From assembly GCF_040939455.1 (NCBI RefSeq), contig NC_134108.1, forward strand, positions 49,351,501 through 49,415,500: 64,000 nt of DNA, written 5' to 3'. The stretch is from Microcebus murinus. Its lineage: Eukaryota; Chordata; Mammalia; Primates; Cheirogaleidae. How positions within the stretch are numbered: position 1 is the first letter of the stretch; every line of letters starts with the position of its first letter. The notes beneath the pieces were generated by a model. The model was not told where the DNA came from and did no database searches. It worked only from the letters and a program-made list of their open reading frames with translations. Of this stretch, positions 34,980 to 47,289 are shown one piece after another. The position numbers and the translations under genes are program-made.

Positions 34980-35170
34980 GTGTTATTCAAAAGTAAAGCC
35001 TTTGGATCTCAATTCAAATCCTAGATCTGCCACTTATTATCTTTCATAAAAACTTTTTAACTTCTCTTGGTCTGTATAGTTTTCTCTACATAATTGAGAT
35101 ACTATCTTATGGGGACACTATAATTAGGTAAAATGAGATAGTTTATATAAGGCACTTAACACAATTTATG
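34980..35170 (+). mobile_element. MIR SINE
   Basis: 'CCTTTGGATCTCAATTCAAA', 'CCTAGATCTGCCACTTATTA', 'TTTTTAACTTCTCTTGGTCT', 'TAAAATGAGATAGTTTATAT' and 'AGGCACTTAACACAATTTAT' follow MIR order. Confidence 0.75.
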
Positions 35171-35181
35171 CCTGCTAAGTA

Positions 35182-35797
35182 CAGTAATCCCCCCTAATCC
35201 ACAGTTTCATTTTCCATGGTTTCAGTTATCAGCGGTCAACTGTGGTCTGAAAACATTAAATGAAAAGTTTGAGAAATAACTAATTCATAAGTTTAAAACT
35301 GTGTGCCATTCTGATTACTGTGATGAAATCTCACACTATCCAGTTCTGTTTTGTCTGGCTCGTGAAACATTCCTTTGCCTAGCATATCCACAATATAGAT
35401 ACTACCCACTTACTTGTTAGTGCCTTAATGGCTATCTTGGTTATCAGATTGATGGTGCTTTACATTGCAGTGCCTGTGTTCAAGTAACCCTTATTTTACT
35501 TAATAATGCCCCCCAAAGTACAAGAGTAGTGATGCTGGCAATTCAGATATGCCAAAGAGAAGCTGTAAAGTGCTTCCTATAAGTGAACAGCTGAAAGTTC
35601 TTGACTCAATAAGAAAAAAAATCATATATTGAGGTTGCTAAGATCTACAGTGAAAATGAATCTTCTCTCCATGAACTCGTGAAGAAGGAAAAAGAAATGC
35701 ATTCATAGTATATATAGGGTTCAGTACTATCCACGGTTTCAGGCAACTGAAGATCTTGGAACATATCCCACATGGACAAAGAGAGGACTACTTGTAT
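35182..35797 (+). mobile_element. Tigger-type DNA transposon, internally deleted
   Basis: The left end is CAGTAATCCCCCCTAATCC, and the right end 'GACAAAGAGAGGACTACTTG' is its inverted match, flanked by TA. The interior has 'GTTCAAGTAACCCTTATTTT', 'GATATGCCAAAGAGAAGCTG' and 'GTGAAGAAGGAAAAAGAAAT', remnants of the N-terminal DNA-binding part of a pogo-like transposase. It then jumps to the 3' end, so it is a nonautonomous deletion product. Confidence 0.8.
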
Positions 35798-35869
35798 ATA
35801 CATTCCGTAATTATGTGCTCGATAAAAGGCAGCCATACTTATTTTTAAAGAAAACAAAGAAATAATACC

Positions 35870-36125
35870 ATTTTTTACATTTCAAACAAGACAAAATTCT
35901 TTTAAAGGATAATAGTTAATGTTGGCAAGAAAGCATGCATACATTGCTGGTAGGAATATAAATTGATAACACTTTTCTGGAAAGCAATTGAACAGTATGT
36001 ATCAAGGGCCTCAAAAGTTCATGTTCTTAGATCAGTAATTATTATAGGAAGCTATACTAAAAATTAAAGACATACAGAAAGATTATTATAAAAATTATCA
36101 CTTCCGCATTATTTATAAAATAAAA
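35870..36125 (+). mobile_element. ancient L1 ORF2 3' fragment
   Basis: 'GTTAATGTTGGCAAGAAAGC', 'ACATTGCTGGTAGGAATATA' and 'TCTGGAAAGCAATTGAACAG' are the diverged ORF2 C-terminal region of old L1. Confidence 0.65.
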
Positions 36126-36159
36126 AAATGTGTCTTGATACCTCTCTTTCACATTTCGT

Positions 36160-36686
36160 GTTGAATCCACCAGGAAATAAGTTAGCTCTATCTTCAAAAT
36201 GTATCTAATATCTGACCACTTAGCCTACGCCTATCCTGGATTATTGTAAAAGCTTCTCTCCTACTTCCCCTATCTTTTCTTCACACAGCAACCAGAATGA
36301 GCCTTTTAATATAATGTCATATCATGTCATTCTTCTGCTCCAAACCTTCCTAATGGCTTCCTATCTCAGAGAAAACACAAAAGTCCCTACAATGGTTAAC
36401 AAATCTATATATAAATTGGGTCTCCCACTCAACTCTCCCAGTCTCCTTCTCACTCAGTCCTCTCTAGCCCCAGATTGTCCTCCCTTCTCTTCCTGTAATA
36501 CATCCAACATGCTCTTGCCTTGGGACTTTTTATGTCTGGTTCTCACTGCCTGGAACACTTTTCCTTTAGATAACTGCATGGCCTGTTCTTTCACTTCAGG
36601 TCTCTACTCAAATGTTACCTGCTCTGCATTAGCTGACTATTCTTTATAAAATATAATACTAATCCTATATCCCTCCTCAGCATTTT
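36160..36686 (+). mobile_element. L2 3' region, part 1
   Basis: 'TCATATCATGTCATTCTTCT' then 'CCTTCCTAATGGCTTCCTAT', 'CTGCCTGGAACACTTTTCCT' and 'TCAGGTCTCTACTCAAATG' follow the L2 ORF 3' end. The 111-codon open frame at 36314-36649 is L2, not a host gene. Split by the Alu at 36687. Confidence 0.85.
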
Positions 36687-37017
36687 CTTTTCTTTTCTTT
36701 TTATTTAAGAGTCTAACTCTTTGCCTGGGTAGAGTGCCATGGCATCAGCCTAGCTCACAGCAACCTCAAACTCCTGGGCTCAAGCAATCCTTCTGCCTCA
36801 GCCTCCCAAGTAGCTAGGACTACAGGCATGTGCCACCATGCCCAGCTCATTTTTTCTGTATATTTTTTAGTTGGCCAATTAATTTCATTCTATTTATAGT
36901 AGAGACAGGGTCTCGCTCTTGCTCAGGCTGGTTTTGAACTCCTGACCTTGAGCGATCTTCCTGCCTTGGCCTCCCAGAGTGCTTAGGATTACAGGGGTGA
37001 CCCACCGCACCCAGCCA
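36687..37017 (-). mobile_element. Alu, strepsirrhine type, inserted in L2, with target duplication
   Basis: Antisense Alu to 'CGCACCCAGCCA', with insert 'AGTTGGCCAATTAATTTC'. Duplication CCTCCTCAGCATTTT (36672-36686) and CCTCCCCAGCATTTT (37018-37032), one mismatch. Confidence 0.95.
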
Positions 37018-37135
37018 CCTCCCCAGCATTTTTTATCCCCCTTCCTCTGCTAATTTAGGATCATTTTCAGACTTCAAATTTCATCATTCACTGTATCTGA
37101 ACTGTCTATAAAAGAGTAATGAAATTCAACCCATT
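37018..37135 (+). mobile_element. L2 3' region, part 2
   Basis: Continuation of the L2 after the Alu ('TTTTTATCCCCCTTCCTCTG', 'TTCATCATTCACTGTATCTG'). Orientation and order agree with part 1. Confidence 0.55.
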
Positions 37136-37850
37136 CCCCAATGGAGGGCAAAATGGACAAGTCAAATAGAAATGACTCAACCATTTCTGATTAAATCTCA
37201 GCTAACTTGACTGGATCCTGATAAGCATAGCCAAATACCAATTTAGGAGATAACTCTAGCATACATCTAGTTACTAAGACTAGCAGATTTCTTCCTTAAC
37301 AGAATAAAAGAGTTTGTTTTTTAAAAAAATAATTTACCATATATATAATACATATGTAGTGTAAGGAATTATAATAAAAAAATTTCTGTGTATTTATACC
37401 TAGATTAAGAAACAGAGTGCTACCCTGGTACTATGGAAACCCTCCATGTGTCTTTCCATATTTAGTGTCTTGAATTTTGTGCTACTCATTCTAATGCCTT
37501 TTAAGTTTTATCATATTTGCATGTATTCTTAACAATGTGGTTGATGGTTTTTAACACAATGACTGCCACACTATAAAAAGAAAAAAATTTTTTTTCCTTG
37601 GGGCCACGGTGTTTCATTATGAAAATGGAATGAAAACTTCAAAAACAAAATAATCCTTTCTAATTTAAAGGAAAAAATTATTTTTATTGTTTTCTGTGTG
37701 TGACTTATATGCAACTTGAAAAATAGTTCTTACAGCTCCCAAGGTGAAGAGATGTGTAAGTTACATATGCTTCACAAGGCCCTGAGCTCAAAATTAGCAT
37801 GAGTTAAATATAATTCACATGGCAGTTAATGTGTTAAACTTATATAAATG
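37136..37850. other. upstream intron, nothing recognised
   Basis: AT-rich. No repeat or gene recognised. Confidence 0.45.
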
Positions 37851-38120
37851 GCATAATGCTTTTTTTACGTTCAGAGTATCTTGAGATTTATGGTGATACA
37901 TGAAGCTGTATGGCATTCATTTTCACTGCTGTATAGCATGGCATTGTACAACATACAGATCCCAGAATGCTTTAATTCCAACCATTCTCCTCCAGACTCA
38001 TAATGCTGTGGTTGTCTACAATTTTTAGTTCTATCTTAATTTTAACAACACATATTAGGCAATATTGTTTTTTATTTATAAAGTCAAAGTTTGTTTTTAG
38101 GTTCACCTACAAATTTTCTT
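37851..38120 (-). mobile_element. possible L1 ORF2 3' fragment, antisense
   Basis: 'ATTTTCACTGCTGTATAGCA', 'CCAACCATTCTCCTCCAGAC' and 'CTGTGGTTGTCTACAATTTT' resemble the reverse strand of the L1 ORF2 end. Strongly diverged. Confidence 0.35.
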
Positions 38121-38590
38121 TGCTCACTGTGGTGAACATTACGATGCACTACCCATATTCCCCTTCAGAATGTGGAATTTTCCCACTGCAGCTGAGAGTA
38201 CTGCTAGAGGGCTGCCCTTGACTATCAGTCCCCATTGGGACTGAAAAATACTCTTGAGTATTTAGTACTTAGTCCTCTTTGCCTAAAGAATACTGCTTCG
38301 TCTGAGATCATACCTCCTTCCAGGGGCAGCCTACATTCAATGAGGGCATAAAGGCCTGATCCTATTGCCCCAACTCAAGACAACTCTGAAGGATCACCCC
38401 AGCTCCAGAATTGCCTATGGGATCAGTAAAACCTTTGTTGAGTCTTCATTGCAGCTTAATTTCTCCCTCTGCCTGATACTACTTCCTTCCTCCTCTCCGT
38501 ATGGGGGTTGATCTCAAGAATAAATGTGCATGCTAATCTGTCTCAGAGTCTGCTTTCCAGGAAACCCAACCTGTAGTAATCACCATTCCT
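38121..38590 (+). mobile_element. ERV LTR-like remnant
   Basis: 'CAAGAATAAATGTGCATGC' (AATAAA poly(A) signal), then 'TAATCTGTCTCAGAGTCTGC' and 'TTTCCAGGAAACCCAACCTG' is a typical LTR 3' end. The upstream part is consistent in length but diverged. No coding sequence. Confidence 0.5.
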
Positions 38591-38599
38591 TCTTTCTTA

Positions 38600-40325
38600 G
38601 ACTTTCTTTCTGAGATTATTTTCCTTCTTCATAAAGTATATATTTTAGAAGGCTCTTTTGGTGAGTGTCTGTTTGGAGAGATTTTTCGTAGTTTTTGTGT
38701 TCCTTAACATGTTTCTCTTTCACTCACTTTCTTGAAAGATAATTTTGTTGGGTTGACAACCCAGACATAGTTCTGGGTTGACATTTGCTTTCTCTCAGCA
38801 CCATGGAAGTATTGTATCTGCTAGCTTCTGCTATTGCTGTCCAAAAGTCAGCTTTCAGTCTAACTGTCATTCTTTATAGGTAATCTGCCTTTTCTCTCTG
38901 ACTATAAGCTCACTTCTCTGTTTTTGTATTATTGCAGTTTTATCACAGTGTGTTTAGGTATAGGTCTTTTATTAAGCCTACTCAGGATTTGTTGGGCTTC
39001 TTAAATCTAGAGACCCATCAATGTTAGAAAATTCTTAGCTATTACCTTTTGAATATTGCTTCCCTATTTCTTTACTCTCTTCTTATGGAATGTCAACTGG
39101 ACATATATTGAATATCTAATCTCCATGTGTCTTAATCTTTCATATTCTTCATCTCTATTTTTTTTTTAATGTGCTATGCTACACTCCAGATAATTTCTTA
39201 AGCCCTTCCTTCTAGTTCACTAATTCTTCTTTCAGCTGGTTTCTTTTTTTTGAGACAAAGTCTTACTCTGTCACCCTAGCTAGAGTGTAGTGATGTTACC
39301 ATAGCTCACTGCAATCTCAAACTCTTGGGCTCAAGCAATCCTCCTGCTTCAGCCACCTGAGTAGCTGGGACTACAGGCATGTGCCACGACGCCCAGCTAA
39401 TTTTTCTACTTTTTGTAGAGATGGGCTCTCACTCTTGCTCAGGCTGGTCTTGAACTCCTGAGCCAAGAGATCCTCCCACCTCAGCCTCCCAGAGTGCTAG
39501 GATTACAGATTACAAGCTGAGCCACCATGCCCAGCCTGTACCTAAACAACTTTTTAACTCATTTACTTATTTTAAATATATTTTTCATTTTTATGACTTT
39601 TTAAAAAATCTCCCTGATCAATTTTAATAGTCTCTTGTTCCATCATTGTACTGTCAATTCCCTTTTTAAATTTGTTTAAATATCTTAAACACACTTATTT
39701 TTTATTTTGTATCTGATAATTTTAGAAATCACAGTTTTTGCAGTTTGTGGCTTCTGCTGACCCTTGTTCACAATGGCAGGTTTATTCATATATTTAGACT
39801 TCTGATTTTAAGCTCATATTTCTTAGAACTTTTAACTGTGGGAATTATGCTAAGCTAGTGTTTAAAGTACTTTACTTCAAAGAAGATTTCTATTTGCTTT
39901 TGCTAGGTTCCTAGGGCACCCAAAACCCAAAGTACCACTAAACTAAACTTTTAGATTGAGATTTTTTAGCAGTATGAATTCCAACTCCAAATCCACATGA
40001 GCACAGGATTAAGATGAGGATATTTCAGGAAAGATTCTTTTTGTCTACTCCAGTCAAAAAGCCAAGGCAGTGTCATTCTGAAGAGCAGGTATTTTTCCTA
40101 AATTATCCACAGGAGATGATTTACCCTTGTGGAATCCCAGCTTTATATTGCAGTGCCCAAACTTATCACTCAGAATGCCCAGGCTCAGATTTGTTCTTCT
40201 GTCCTATGCAAGTAGGACTATCCCTTTAAAGCCCAGGTTCTGGGCCATGAGGGATTAGAAGATACCCTCAGTGTTAAAAAGGGTTCTAGGGCTCATTTAT
40301 CCCAATGCAATTGGTCTTTATTATT
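38600..40325 (-). mobile_element. ancient L1 5' half, antisense, interrupted by an Alu
   Basis: 'GATTTGTTGGGCTTCTTAAA', 'AAATTCTTAGCTATTACC', 'TTGAATATTGCTTCCCTAT' and 'GTCAACTGGACATATATTG' are reverse-strand L1M. It resumes after the Alu (39243-39537) through 'CATTGTACTGTCAATTCCC' to about 40325. The open frame at 40014-40229 lies in it and is not a gene. Confidence 0.65.
39243..39537 (-). mobile_element. Alu dimer, older type
   Basis: An antisense Alu from a T run with 'GAGACAAAGTCTTACTCTG' to 'CACCATGCCCAGCCTG'. No TTGGCCAA insert; it joins arms through 'TTTTTCTACTTTTTGTAGAG'. Confidence 0.93.
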
Positions 40326-40329
40326 ATTT

Positions 40330-41430
40330 ACACCCTCATATTTCCCCCTTACTTTGCTGTCAACTCAAGCCATACTTTAAAAAAGATTTTTAAGGCATTT
40401 TCCATAGCATTTTTCCATGTGTTCTTTAAAGTTTCTCTGACCATCTAATCTGCCATATTGCTTGAAGCAATATATCACAATAGCTTTAGACATACTTTAA
40501 ATATACTAACTACTCTAGACAAACCACTTTTAGATGCACACACAGAACATTTATGCTTCAAAAAGTAAAAAAGGTTTACATCTTTCTATTCCAGCTACAG
40601 TGCTCAAAGCTACTCCATTCTGTAAAGTTTGTTCCTCAATTGCAGTTAAGTGAATATTGTCTAGTTAGTCATTAACTAAATAGAAAGTTCACTAGCAGGA
40701 TTCAGATAATAGAGTATATGGTAAACAATCTGTAGACTAAGAATAAGAAAAAGTATCAGAACCTAATTTACTTCCTAAAGCACACTATATATTCAACTTT
40801 AAAAAATATAAAATAACTTTATAGGAATACCCACAATAACCATTAAATTCCTGAAATTCAGAAACAGTTTAAGTATCATATTTCAATGACAATCATGTAT
40901 GATGTATTAATAGTAGCAGCAAGTTTTACATTTAATACATTAATCTTTTGACATTCAAATTTATCTATTTAACATAATTTATAATTAACTTAAAAAATAT
41001 CCTGTGCTAGGTATTAAAAAAAATCATCATTTTGCAGCCATCATAGTAAAGACTGATTCAGGCAAGAAGCATCAATGAGTGTAAAATTCAGGGGAGTAAA
41101 TTTTGAGGACGAACGGGAAATACTAAAGCCTCTCCTAAAATGTCTCCCATAGATTGCTCATAAGATGCAAGGAAAAAATAGTAACTATATAATAGAAAAA
41201 CCAAATATCAGTTTGATAGGATAATTAAAATTGACACCACCTATGAGAGGTAGATGGATATTAGGAGCCTCTGGATATGAAACTCTGAGAACGATACATC
41301 TTTTATGCAGTATTCTGGCCAGGAAGGTATAACCTGAATCTCAACAGGAGGAGACATCACACAAGCCCAGATGAAAAGTACTTCTATTTTTTAAAAAAGA
41401 GGGAGGGCAGTTTTCTTCAAATGTCAATGT
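40330..41430. other. unclassified; possibly more L1-related sequence at the right
   Basis: AT-rich. The part near 41230-41400 ('GAGGTAGATGGATATTAGG', 'GGTATAACCTGAATCTCAAC') looks repeat-like and abuts the L1 3' end, but I cannot assign it. Confidence 0.35.
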
Positions 41431-41434
41431 CATA

Positions 41435-41721
41435 AAAGACAATCACACATCTTGGTATATATCCAGAAAAACTAGAAAATAGGATCTCGAAGAGATTTGT
41501 ATACCTACACTCATAGCAGTACTATTCACAATAGCCAAAATGTGGAAGCAACCCAAATGCCCATTGACAGATAGATAAATAAAATGTAGTATATACAGTG
41601 AAATATTAGCCTTAAAAAGGAAGGAAATTCTGACACATGCTAAAATATTGATGAACCTTGAAGATATTATACTAAGTGAAATAAGCCAATCGCCAAAAGA
41701 CAAATACTGCATTCTTCCATT

Positions 41722-41754
<33 letters not shown>

Positions 41755-42290
41755 AGACAGAGTCTCACTTTGTTGCCCAGGCTAGAGTGAGTGCCGTGGC
41801 ATCAGCCTAGCTCACAGCAACCTCAAACTCCTGGGCTCGAGTGATCCTTCTGCCTCAGCCTCCCGGGTAGCTGGGACTACAGGCATGCGCCACCATGCCC
41901 GGCTAATTTTTTTATATATATATCAGTTGGCCAATTAATTTCTTTCTATTTACAGTAGAGACGGGGTCTCGCTCTTGCTCAGGCTGGTTTTGAACTCCTG
42001 ACCTTGAGCAATCCGCCCGCCTCGGCCTCCCAAGAGCTAGGATTACAGGCGTGAGCCACAGCGCCCGGCCTTGCATTCTTCCATTTAAATGAAGCATCCA
42101 AAGTAGTCAAACTCACAGAAACAGAAGGTAGAATGATGGTTGCAAGGAAAGAGTGAATGGAGAGTTACAGAGTTTCAGTTTTGCCCAAAGAAATAGTTCT
42201 AGAGATTGGCATGATAATATGTGATAACATGTGGTATGTAATAAACACATTAAAAATAAGACATGATTCAATGGGCTACATTCTGTAAAA
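41435..42290 (+). mobile_element. L1M 3' end, split by a young Alu
   Basis: 'GTATATATCCAGAAAAACTA', 'ATTCACAATAGCCAAAATGT', 'GTGGAAGCAACCCAAATGCC', 'ATTGATGAACCTTGAAGAT' and 'AAGTGAAATAAGCCAATCG' lead to the 3' UTR after the Alu ('GGTAGAATGATGGTTGCAAG'). Confidence 0.88.
41708..42087 (-). mobile_element. young Alu, strepsirrhine type, with 16-bp target duplication
   Basis: A T run (41724-41752) leads into an antisense Alu to 'GCGCCCGGCC' near 42070, with insert 'ATCAGTTGGCCAATTAAT'. Perfect duplication TGCATTCTTCCATTTA at 41708-41723 and 42072-42087. It inserted into the L1 3' end. Confidence 0.97.
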
Positions 42291-42394
42291 AACACATACA
42301 CAGAAACCAATAGGAGCATAAAGGAGAAATTAATGTTCCCTGATTAATAGAGTGACAAGTAAAGCTAGAAATAATTTATGAACAGTTTTGAAAA

Positions 42395-43300
42395 AGGAGT
42401 TTAGGTAAACATGGCAGAGTGAATATACACACTAACTTTTGCTGTCTTGGAAACTCACCAAAATACTATTAAAAACGATTTTATTTTGTTTAAGATATAT
42501 ATTAAAGAAAGATTTAAACTTGCAAAGATAAAGAGATCAGTAGAGGGGAAAATAGCAAACCTTTGGAAAATGGAAAACAGATGTATGAATAGTAAAAGGC
42601 TTAGTTAATACAAAAAAGGCAGACTCAACCCAAGTAAGAAAAGTAACTTTTAAATTTACCTTTCAGATCCTCCAAATGACTTAGGACTTAGACACACCTC
42701 TGTAAGCAGCCGTTAAGATAAAGCTGAAAAGAACAGGTTGAAAGTTTAACTTATAAGTAAATTACATGCCCAAATCCCTTCTCCCTTTTCATACAGCCAG
42801 AAGAGTACTTTACCTTCATCTGGGAAGATCAGAATTTTTTTTTTTTTTTTTTTTTTTCTCTGAAGATGTAATTATAGAGTATTTCTGGATTGGGGAATAC
42901 TCGGCACAGTTGAGGGTGGGGCACTAGAAGTAGGAAGATTCAGTTGCCAGAATGCTGGTAGTCTACATTATTATATCCAAGTGAAGATGAGAAGATCCTT
43001 ATCTAAAGAATATGAATAGTACAAGTTACCAAAGATACTAAAGATGATAAAACGAATGAATTGCATGGATTTGGAGTTTCTAAACAGTTTTTTAGTGCCC
43101 CACTCTAAAATTTACGTTGTTTAACCAAGGCTCACCAGACATTGAAGAAACATATGAAAGACAGAGACCAAAACAAAAAGAGGTTTAACAGGAACACAAA
43201 ATTTGGAAATACACAACTAGTGAAGATAGATTGTGTAATTGTTGAAGACCATGGTAGGTTCTAATGAGTTTGACTGGAGCACAATGAATAAATGTTGACT
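42395..43300 (+). mobile_element. possible L1 5' end or unclassified repeat
   Basis: 'AAACATGGCAGAGTGAATAT' then 'GGAAACTCACCAAAATACTA' resembles the 5' start of old L1. The rest is unassigned. A T run lies at 42834-42857. Confidence 0.3.
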
Positions 43301-43309
43301 GTAGGAGAC

Positions 43310-43860
43310 AGGCTGCAAAGGTATGTGAGGGTCAAACCACAAAGGACTTTGTACATCACACTAAGGAGTTTGTATTTTATCTGATTAGGCATGGGGAGCT
43401 AATGAAGGACATAGAGGAGAATAACATAATCAGGTTTGTACTTTCATGAGTTTATTCAGATGGCTCTGAAGTAGACAGAAGAAATTATAGGCAAAGGACA
43501 AATTAAGAGGTTTTTAAGTAATTCAACAAGGAGAAAATATAGGCCTGAAATAAGATTGGAGTAGATGAAATGAATATGAAAGACACTTAGAAGATACAAT
43601 AAAAAGGATTTAGGAACCTACTACATACATGAAATGGAAGAGAAGACAAAAACACTCCTCAAATTTTCACTTGGGCAAGTGGATAGATGGTGGTGGCATT
43701 AATGGAAATGCAGAATAAAAGAAACTACAAATTTGAGGAAAATAATGAATTCTGTTTTAGACATACCAAACTTGAGGTGCTTATAGACAGAACTGCCCAG
43801 TAAGCAGACTGAAATGTGGATCTGGAGGCTAGGTGAACAGTCTAAGTTGGATCTACAGAC
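43310..43860 (-). mobile_element. L2 fragment, antisense
   Basis: 'AAGGACTTTGTACATCACAC', 'TTTTATCTGATTAGGCATGG', 'AACATAATCAGGTTTGTACT' and 'CAGATGGCTCTGAAGTAGAC' match reverse-strand L2 order. Confidence 0.65.
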
Positions 43861-43869
43861 ACAGACTTG

Positions 43870-46300
43870 GTTATCAATTAGATCACCAAAGGAGAGTGTA
43901 AGAATAGTGATTTTCAGTGTTTGTATGCATGCATGCACAAAAGAATTAGCTGAGAGTCACTGCTTTTGTCCATTAGAGAACCGGTGTTATCTATCCATTG
44001 TGGCCCCCCTCAGATGTGTAGAGGCAAAATTTTAAAAGGTTACAAATGCGATTAGGAAACAAAAGGGTTGAGCTCAGAATGACTACTAACATTTAGGAGG
44101 CAAATGAAGAAAGAAAAACCCTTAAAGGAGATCAAAAAGGAATGATCAGAGAAATGGGGAAAAAGCAGGAGAGAGTGGTAAAAAAGGAATCAAAGTGAGA
44201 ACAAGTAATTACTTAATATCTAGATCTAATATGCTATGCACACCAGAAACAAGCACCTAGGGCATGGCTTCTGCTCTCTGACTGAATTTTCAATCTCACC
44301 GTTGAAAAAAGACACAAGGCAACAAGAGGGGGAAAAAAGAACACAGGGATTTACTCAATAATATATCCAGTAAAATTAGTTTGCTTATTTCATAACTATT
44401 AGCACATTTTTATTGAGCATTTTCCAAACTCATTATCTTAAATGAGCCTGAATTAATTAATATATTATTATAATACATGAGTACAATAGCCAGTTTTTTA
44501 AAGAGTACAAAGTAATGCTAATATTTTATAAATATTTTATAAGTTATAACATAGCATCTAATTGTTCATGTGTACAGTTAATTTAACTGAATATATGCTA
44601 TAAGAGCTACCTAATTACTGAGCAAACTCATTAAGTGCTGAATTTAAAATAACTAGACTTAAGCACATTTTATCTAACAATTAGATTTCTCCTTACTGAA
44701 CTTGTACCCATTAAGTTTAGAACTTATAATGTCTAAGATCACTTAAATGATTAGACTCTCCATCATCCTTACCAAGATTTAGTTTATCTTGACTATTCAG
44801 TTCATGAGAAAATGCTCCTGATTTAATACAAAGTGAATAAGGAAGAATATAAAATTGTATCATTACAAAAAAGCACAAAGATAGGCATAGATATCAGGCA
44901 GCTCTGGGAGACAGGGGAAAAAAATATAGGCCCAGATAAAAGACCAGGTAAAATACTAATAGATAGACAACAGGTTTTTATGTTCTTATTTCTACATTCT
45001 TAAACATTCCCTACAACTTTTAAAATGAGAAACAAAAATCTACTAAAATAGTTTCTTTTCAACTAGATTTCCAAAGAGGTAGAAAATAACTGGAGACATA
45101 AAGTATCAACTATTTATATGGATATCTGTTAGAAGCACTTACATATTTTCATTTGTAAGGGTCTCATGCCTATTATCACAACAGAAACTCAGGGAGGGCA
45201 ATTATGTTTATTTTTTCTGTAAGTTCCCAAATTCCTATGCTCCAGAAAGAGGCATTGTATCCTCAGGGCTGATTCTAAAAAATATTTGTAAAGTGAATCC
45301 CCTGAAAACTAATTTTTAGGTCAACAACTCTTCCCTACCTCCCTATGCGGATGTTTGTTATGGTTGAACCCAACAACTCAGTAAATACTGTTCTAACTGT
45401 AAAAAATACCACATATTATGTATTGGTATATATTTACTCACACAATATTTTAATTTAATATCATTTTATATAAATAAATTATAATTCTTAAAATTTGAAA
45501 ATATTACTGGTAATATTTCTTCAGAAAGTTCTATCTTTTTAAAAATAAGTGATTTTGAAAGGATTTCAACATTCTTATAATCTTTATTATATTTATAAGT
45601 ATTAAAGTATACTGTACTTATTTCTGTTGAACTCCAATCTAACCATTTCTCTTTAGAATGGTTGATAGCAAACAATAAAAGTAGAAACAGTTTAGAAAAT
45701 AGGTAAAAATTATTGAATTTAAAAGTTAACAGTACTCAGATCAGTTGCTACAAATCCACTTTCAAGGCCTTTACTTTTTTTTCTCACAGGTTGGACATAA
45801 TCAATAGTCAGAAATAATTATGGGAGTGTACTGATTAGTCAGGTTGCCCAAAAGGGAATGAGCTGTTGGACAATGGTAAATCACTAAAGCTTACTTATTT
45901 AAGTACTAAAATTTATTTCAATTAGTTTTAAAAGATATATTTCTAAAATGTTTAACCTACTTTCTTTTAGACAGAGTATACTCAACACCATTTAATCTTT
46001 GGGATGACTTAAGGATATCATAATATCATTTTGCACAGTGATACTTAGAAACCCACATTGATATTTGTTGTATTGTTTACCCCTTCACTGGAAAGGTCCA
46101 GACCATCATAGATTTTTTTTTTCTTTTTTTTCACCTCTTTCTATTTCTTTCCTTGCTGCCTGCTTATAAGCTGTCTGCTTACTTATTTCTAGCAGAACAC
46201 CCCTTCCTAATTGTTTTCCCAATCTATAGCAAATAAGAAATAACAAAGCAATCAAGTTTCATTCATTAAACATTCAGAGATAAAGAGCACAGTCCCTGGC
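43870..46300. other. upstream region, nothing recognised
   Basis: AT-rich. The open frames at 43814-44035 and 45466-45675 have no similarity I recognise. No CpG-rich promoter-like stretch. Confidence 0.45.
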
Positions 46301-46309
46301 AGTCCTTGC

Positions 46310-47250
46310 AACAGCCATAGCTAAATAGGGTGCTATGGGATCCCAGGGGAGGAGCATCTAACCCAGAGTCTGGGGATTCCAGCAATGACTTCTTAGAGAA
46401 GCTAGTTCTTAAACTCAGACACGAAGGATAATGAGTAGGATTTCATAGGCAAAAGAAATTGAGAGAATGGGTAGAGAAGATCAAATATACAGATAGAATA
46501 GCACTGTAATAATAATGGCAACTCAACATTTATTGACTATTTCTTATATGAATTAACTTATAAAATCCATATACCAATGATATGAGGCACAATTATTCCC
46601 ACGTTCCAGAAGAGGAAACTGGCACAGAAAAACTATCTCACCCAAGCTCCACACCTACTTAAGCAGCAAAGTCAGGATTTGGCAGTCTGACTCTAAAGCT
46701 CACACTCTTAACCACCATACTATATCCCTTTATCTATACAAAATTATGAAAGCAAGAGAGAATCCCGTGTTTAAAGTGATCTACTACAAGTAATTTACTA
46801 AAGCTGGAAGACTATGCATGTTCCTGAGTATTGCAGAAGAGGAGGCAGAAACCAGATCTGAGGAGTCTTGCATGCCAGGTACAGGTGTTTAAATTTTATC
46901 CTGTAGGCAAAAGAGCTGCCCATAAGTGAAGTAGCATGATCACATTGCCTTGGCTAAAGATTTTTGTAAAATTAAAATGGAGAAAAACAACCAAAGGCTA
47001 GAAGTCCAGGTATGAAGCTATTCCAGAGCTTTATGTGAGAGAATAAAAACCTGAACAAAAGCAACAGAAGTGGGAATGGAAAGGGGGGGAAACACTAGAG
47101 ATAATTAGGATGTTGAATTCACAGAACTTATGACCTGGACAAGGAAAATCAGTGATAGGGAGAAACAAAATAAAGGTGTAGCCAAGGCAGAAAACAGATT
47201 TTGAGGGCATGGAGGTGGTATAAAAGATTCATTTTAGACATGTTTGAAGT
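46310..47250 (-). mobile_element. L2, antisense, split by a MIR
   Basis: The left part (46340-46510: 'GGGGAGGAGCATCTAACCCA', 'TCTTAGAGAAGCTAGTTCT') and the right part (46850-47245: 'TTTAAATTTTATCCTGTAGG', 'AAGTAGCATGATCACATTG', 'GAAGTCCAGGTATGAAGCTA') are collinear on reverse-strand L2. The MIR at 46525-46735 lies between them. Confidence 0.65.
46525..46735 (-). mobile_element. MIR SINE, antisense
   Basis: 'CAACATTTATTGACTATTTC', 'CCAGAAGAGGAAACTGGCAC', 'TCAGGATTTGGCAGTCTGAC' and 'CTCTTAACCACCATACTAT' follow reverse MIR. Confidence 0.88.
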
Positions 47251-47289
47251 GCCTGTGGGAAAACAACAACAACAACAAAAAATAGCTAT

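Noticed and set aside
36314..36649. 111-codon open frame as a host gene
   Set aside because: It is L2 sequence, collinear with the L2 3' region on both sides.
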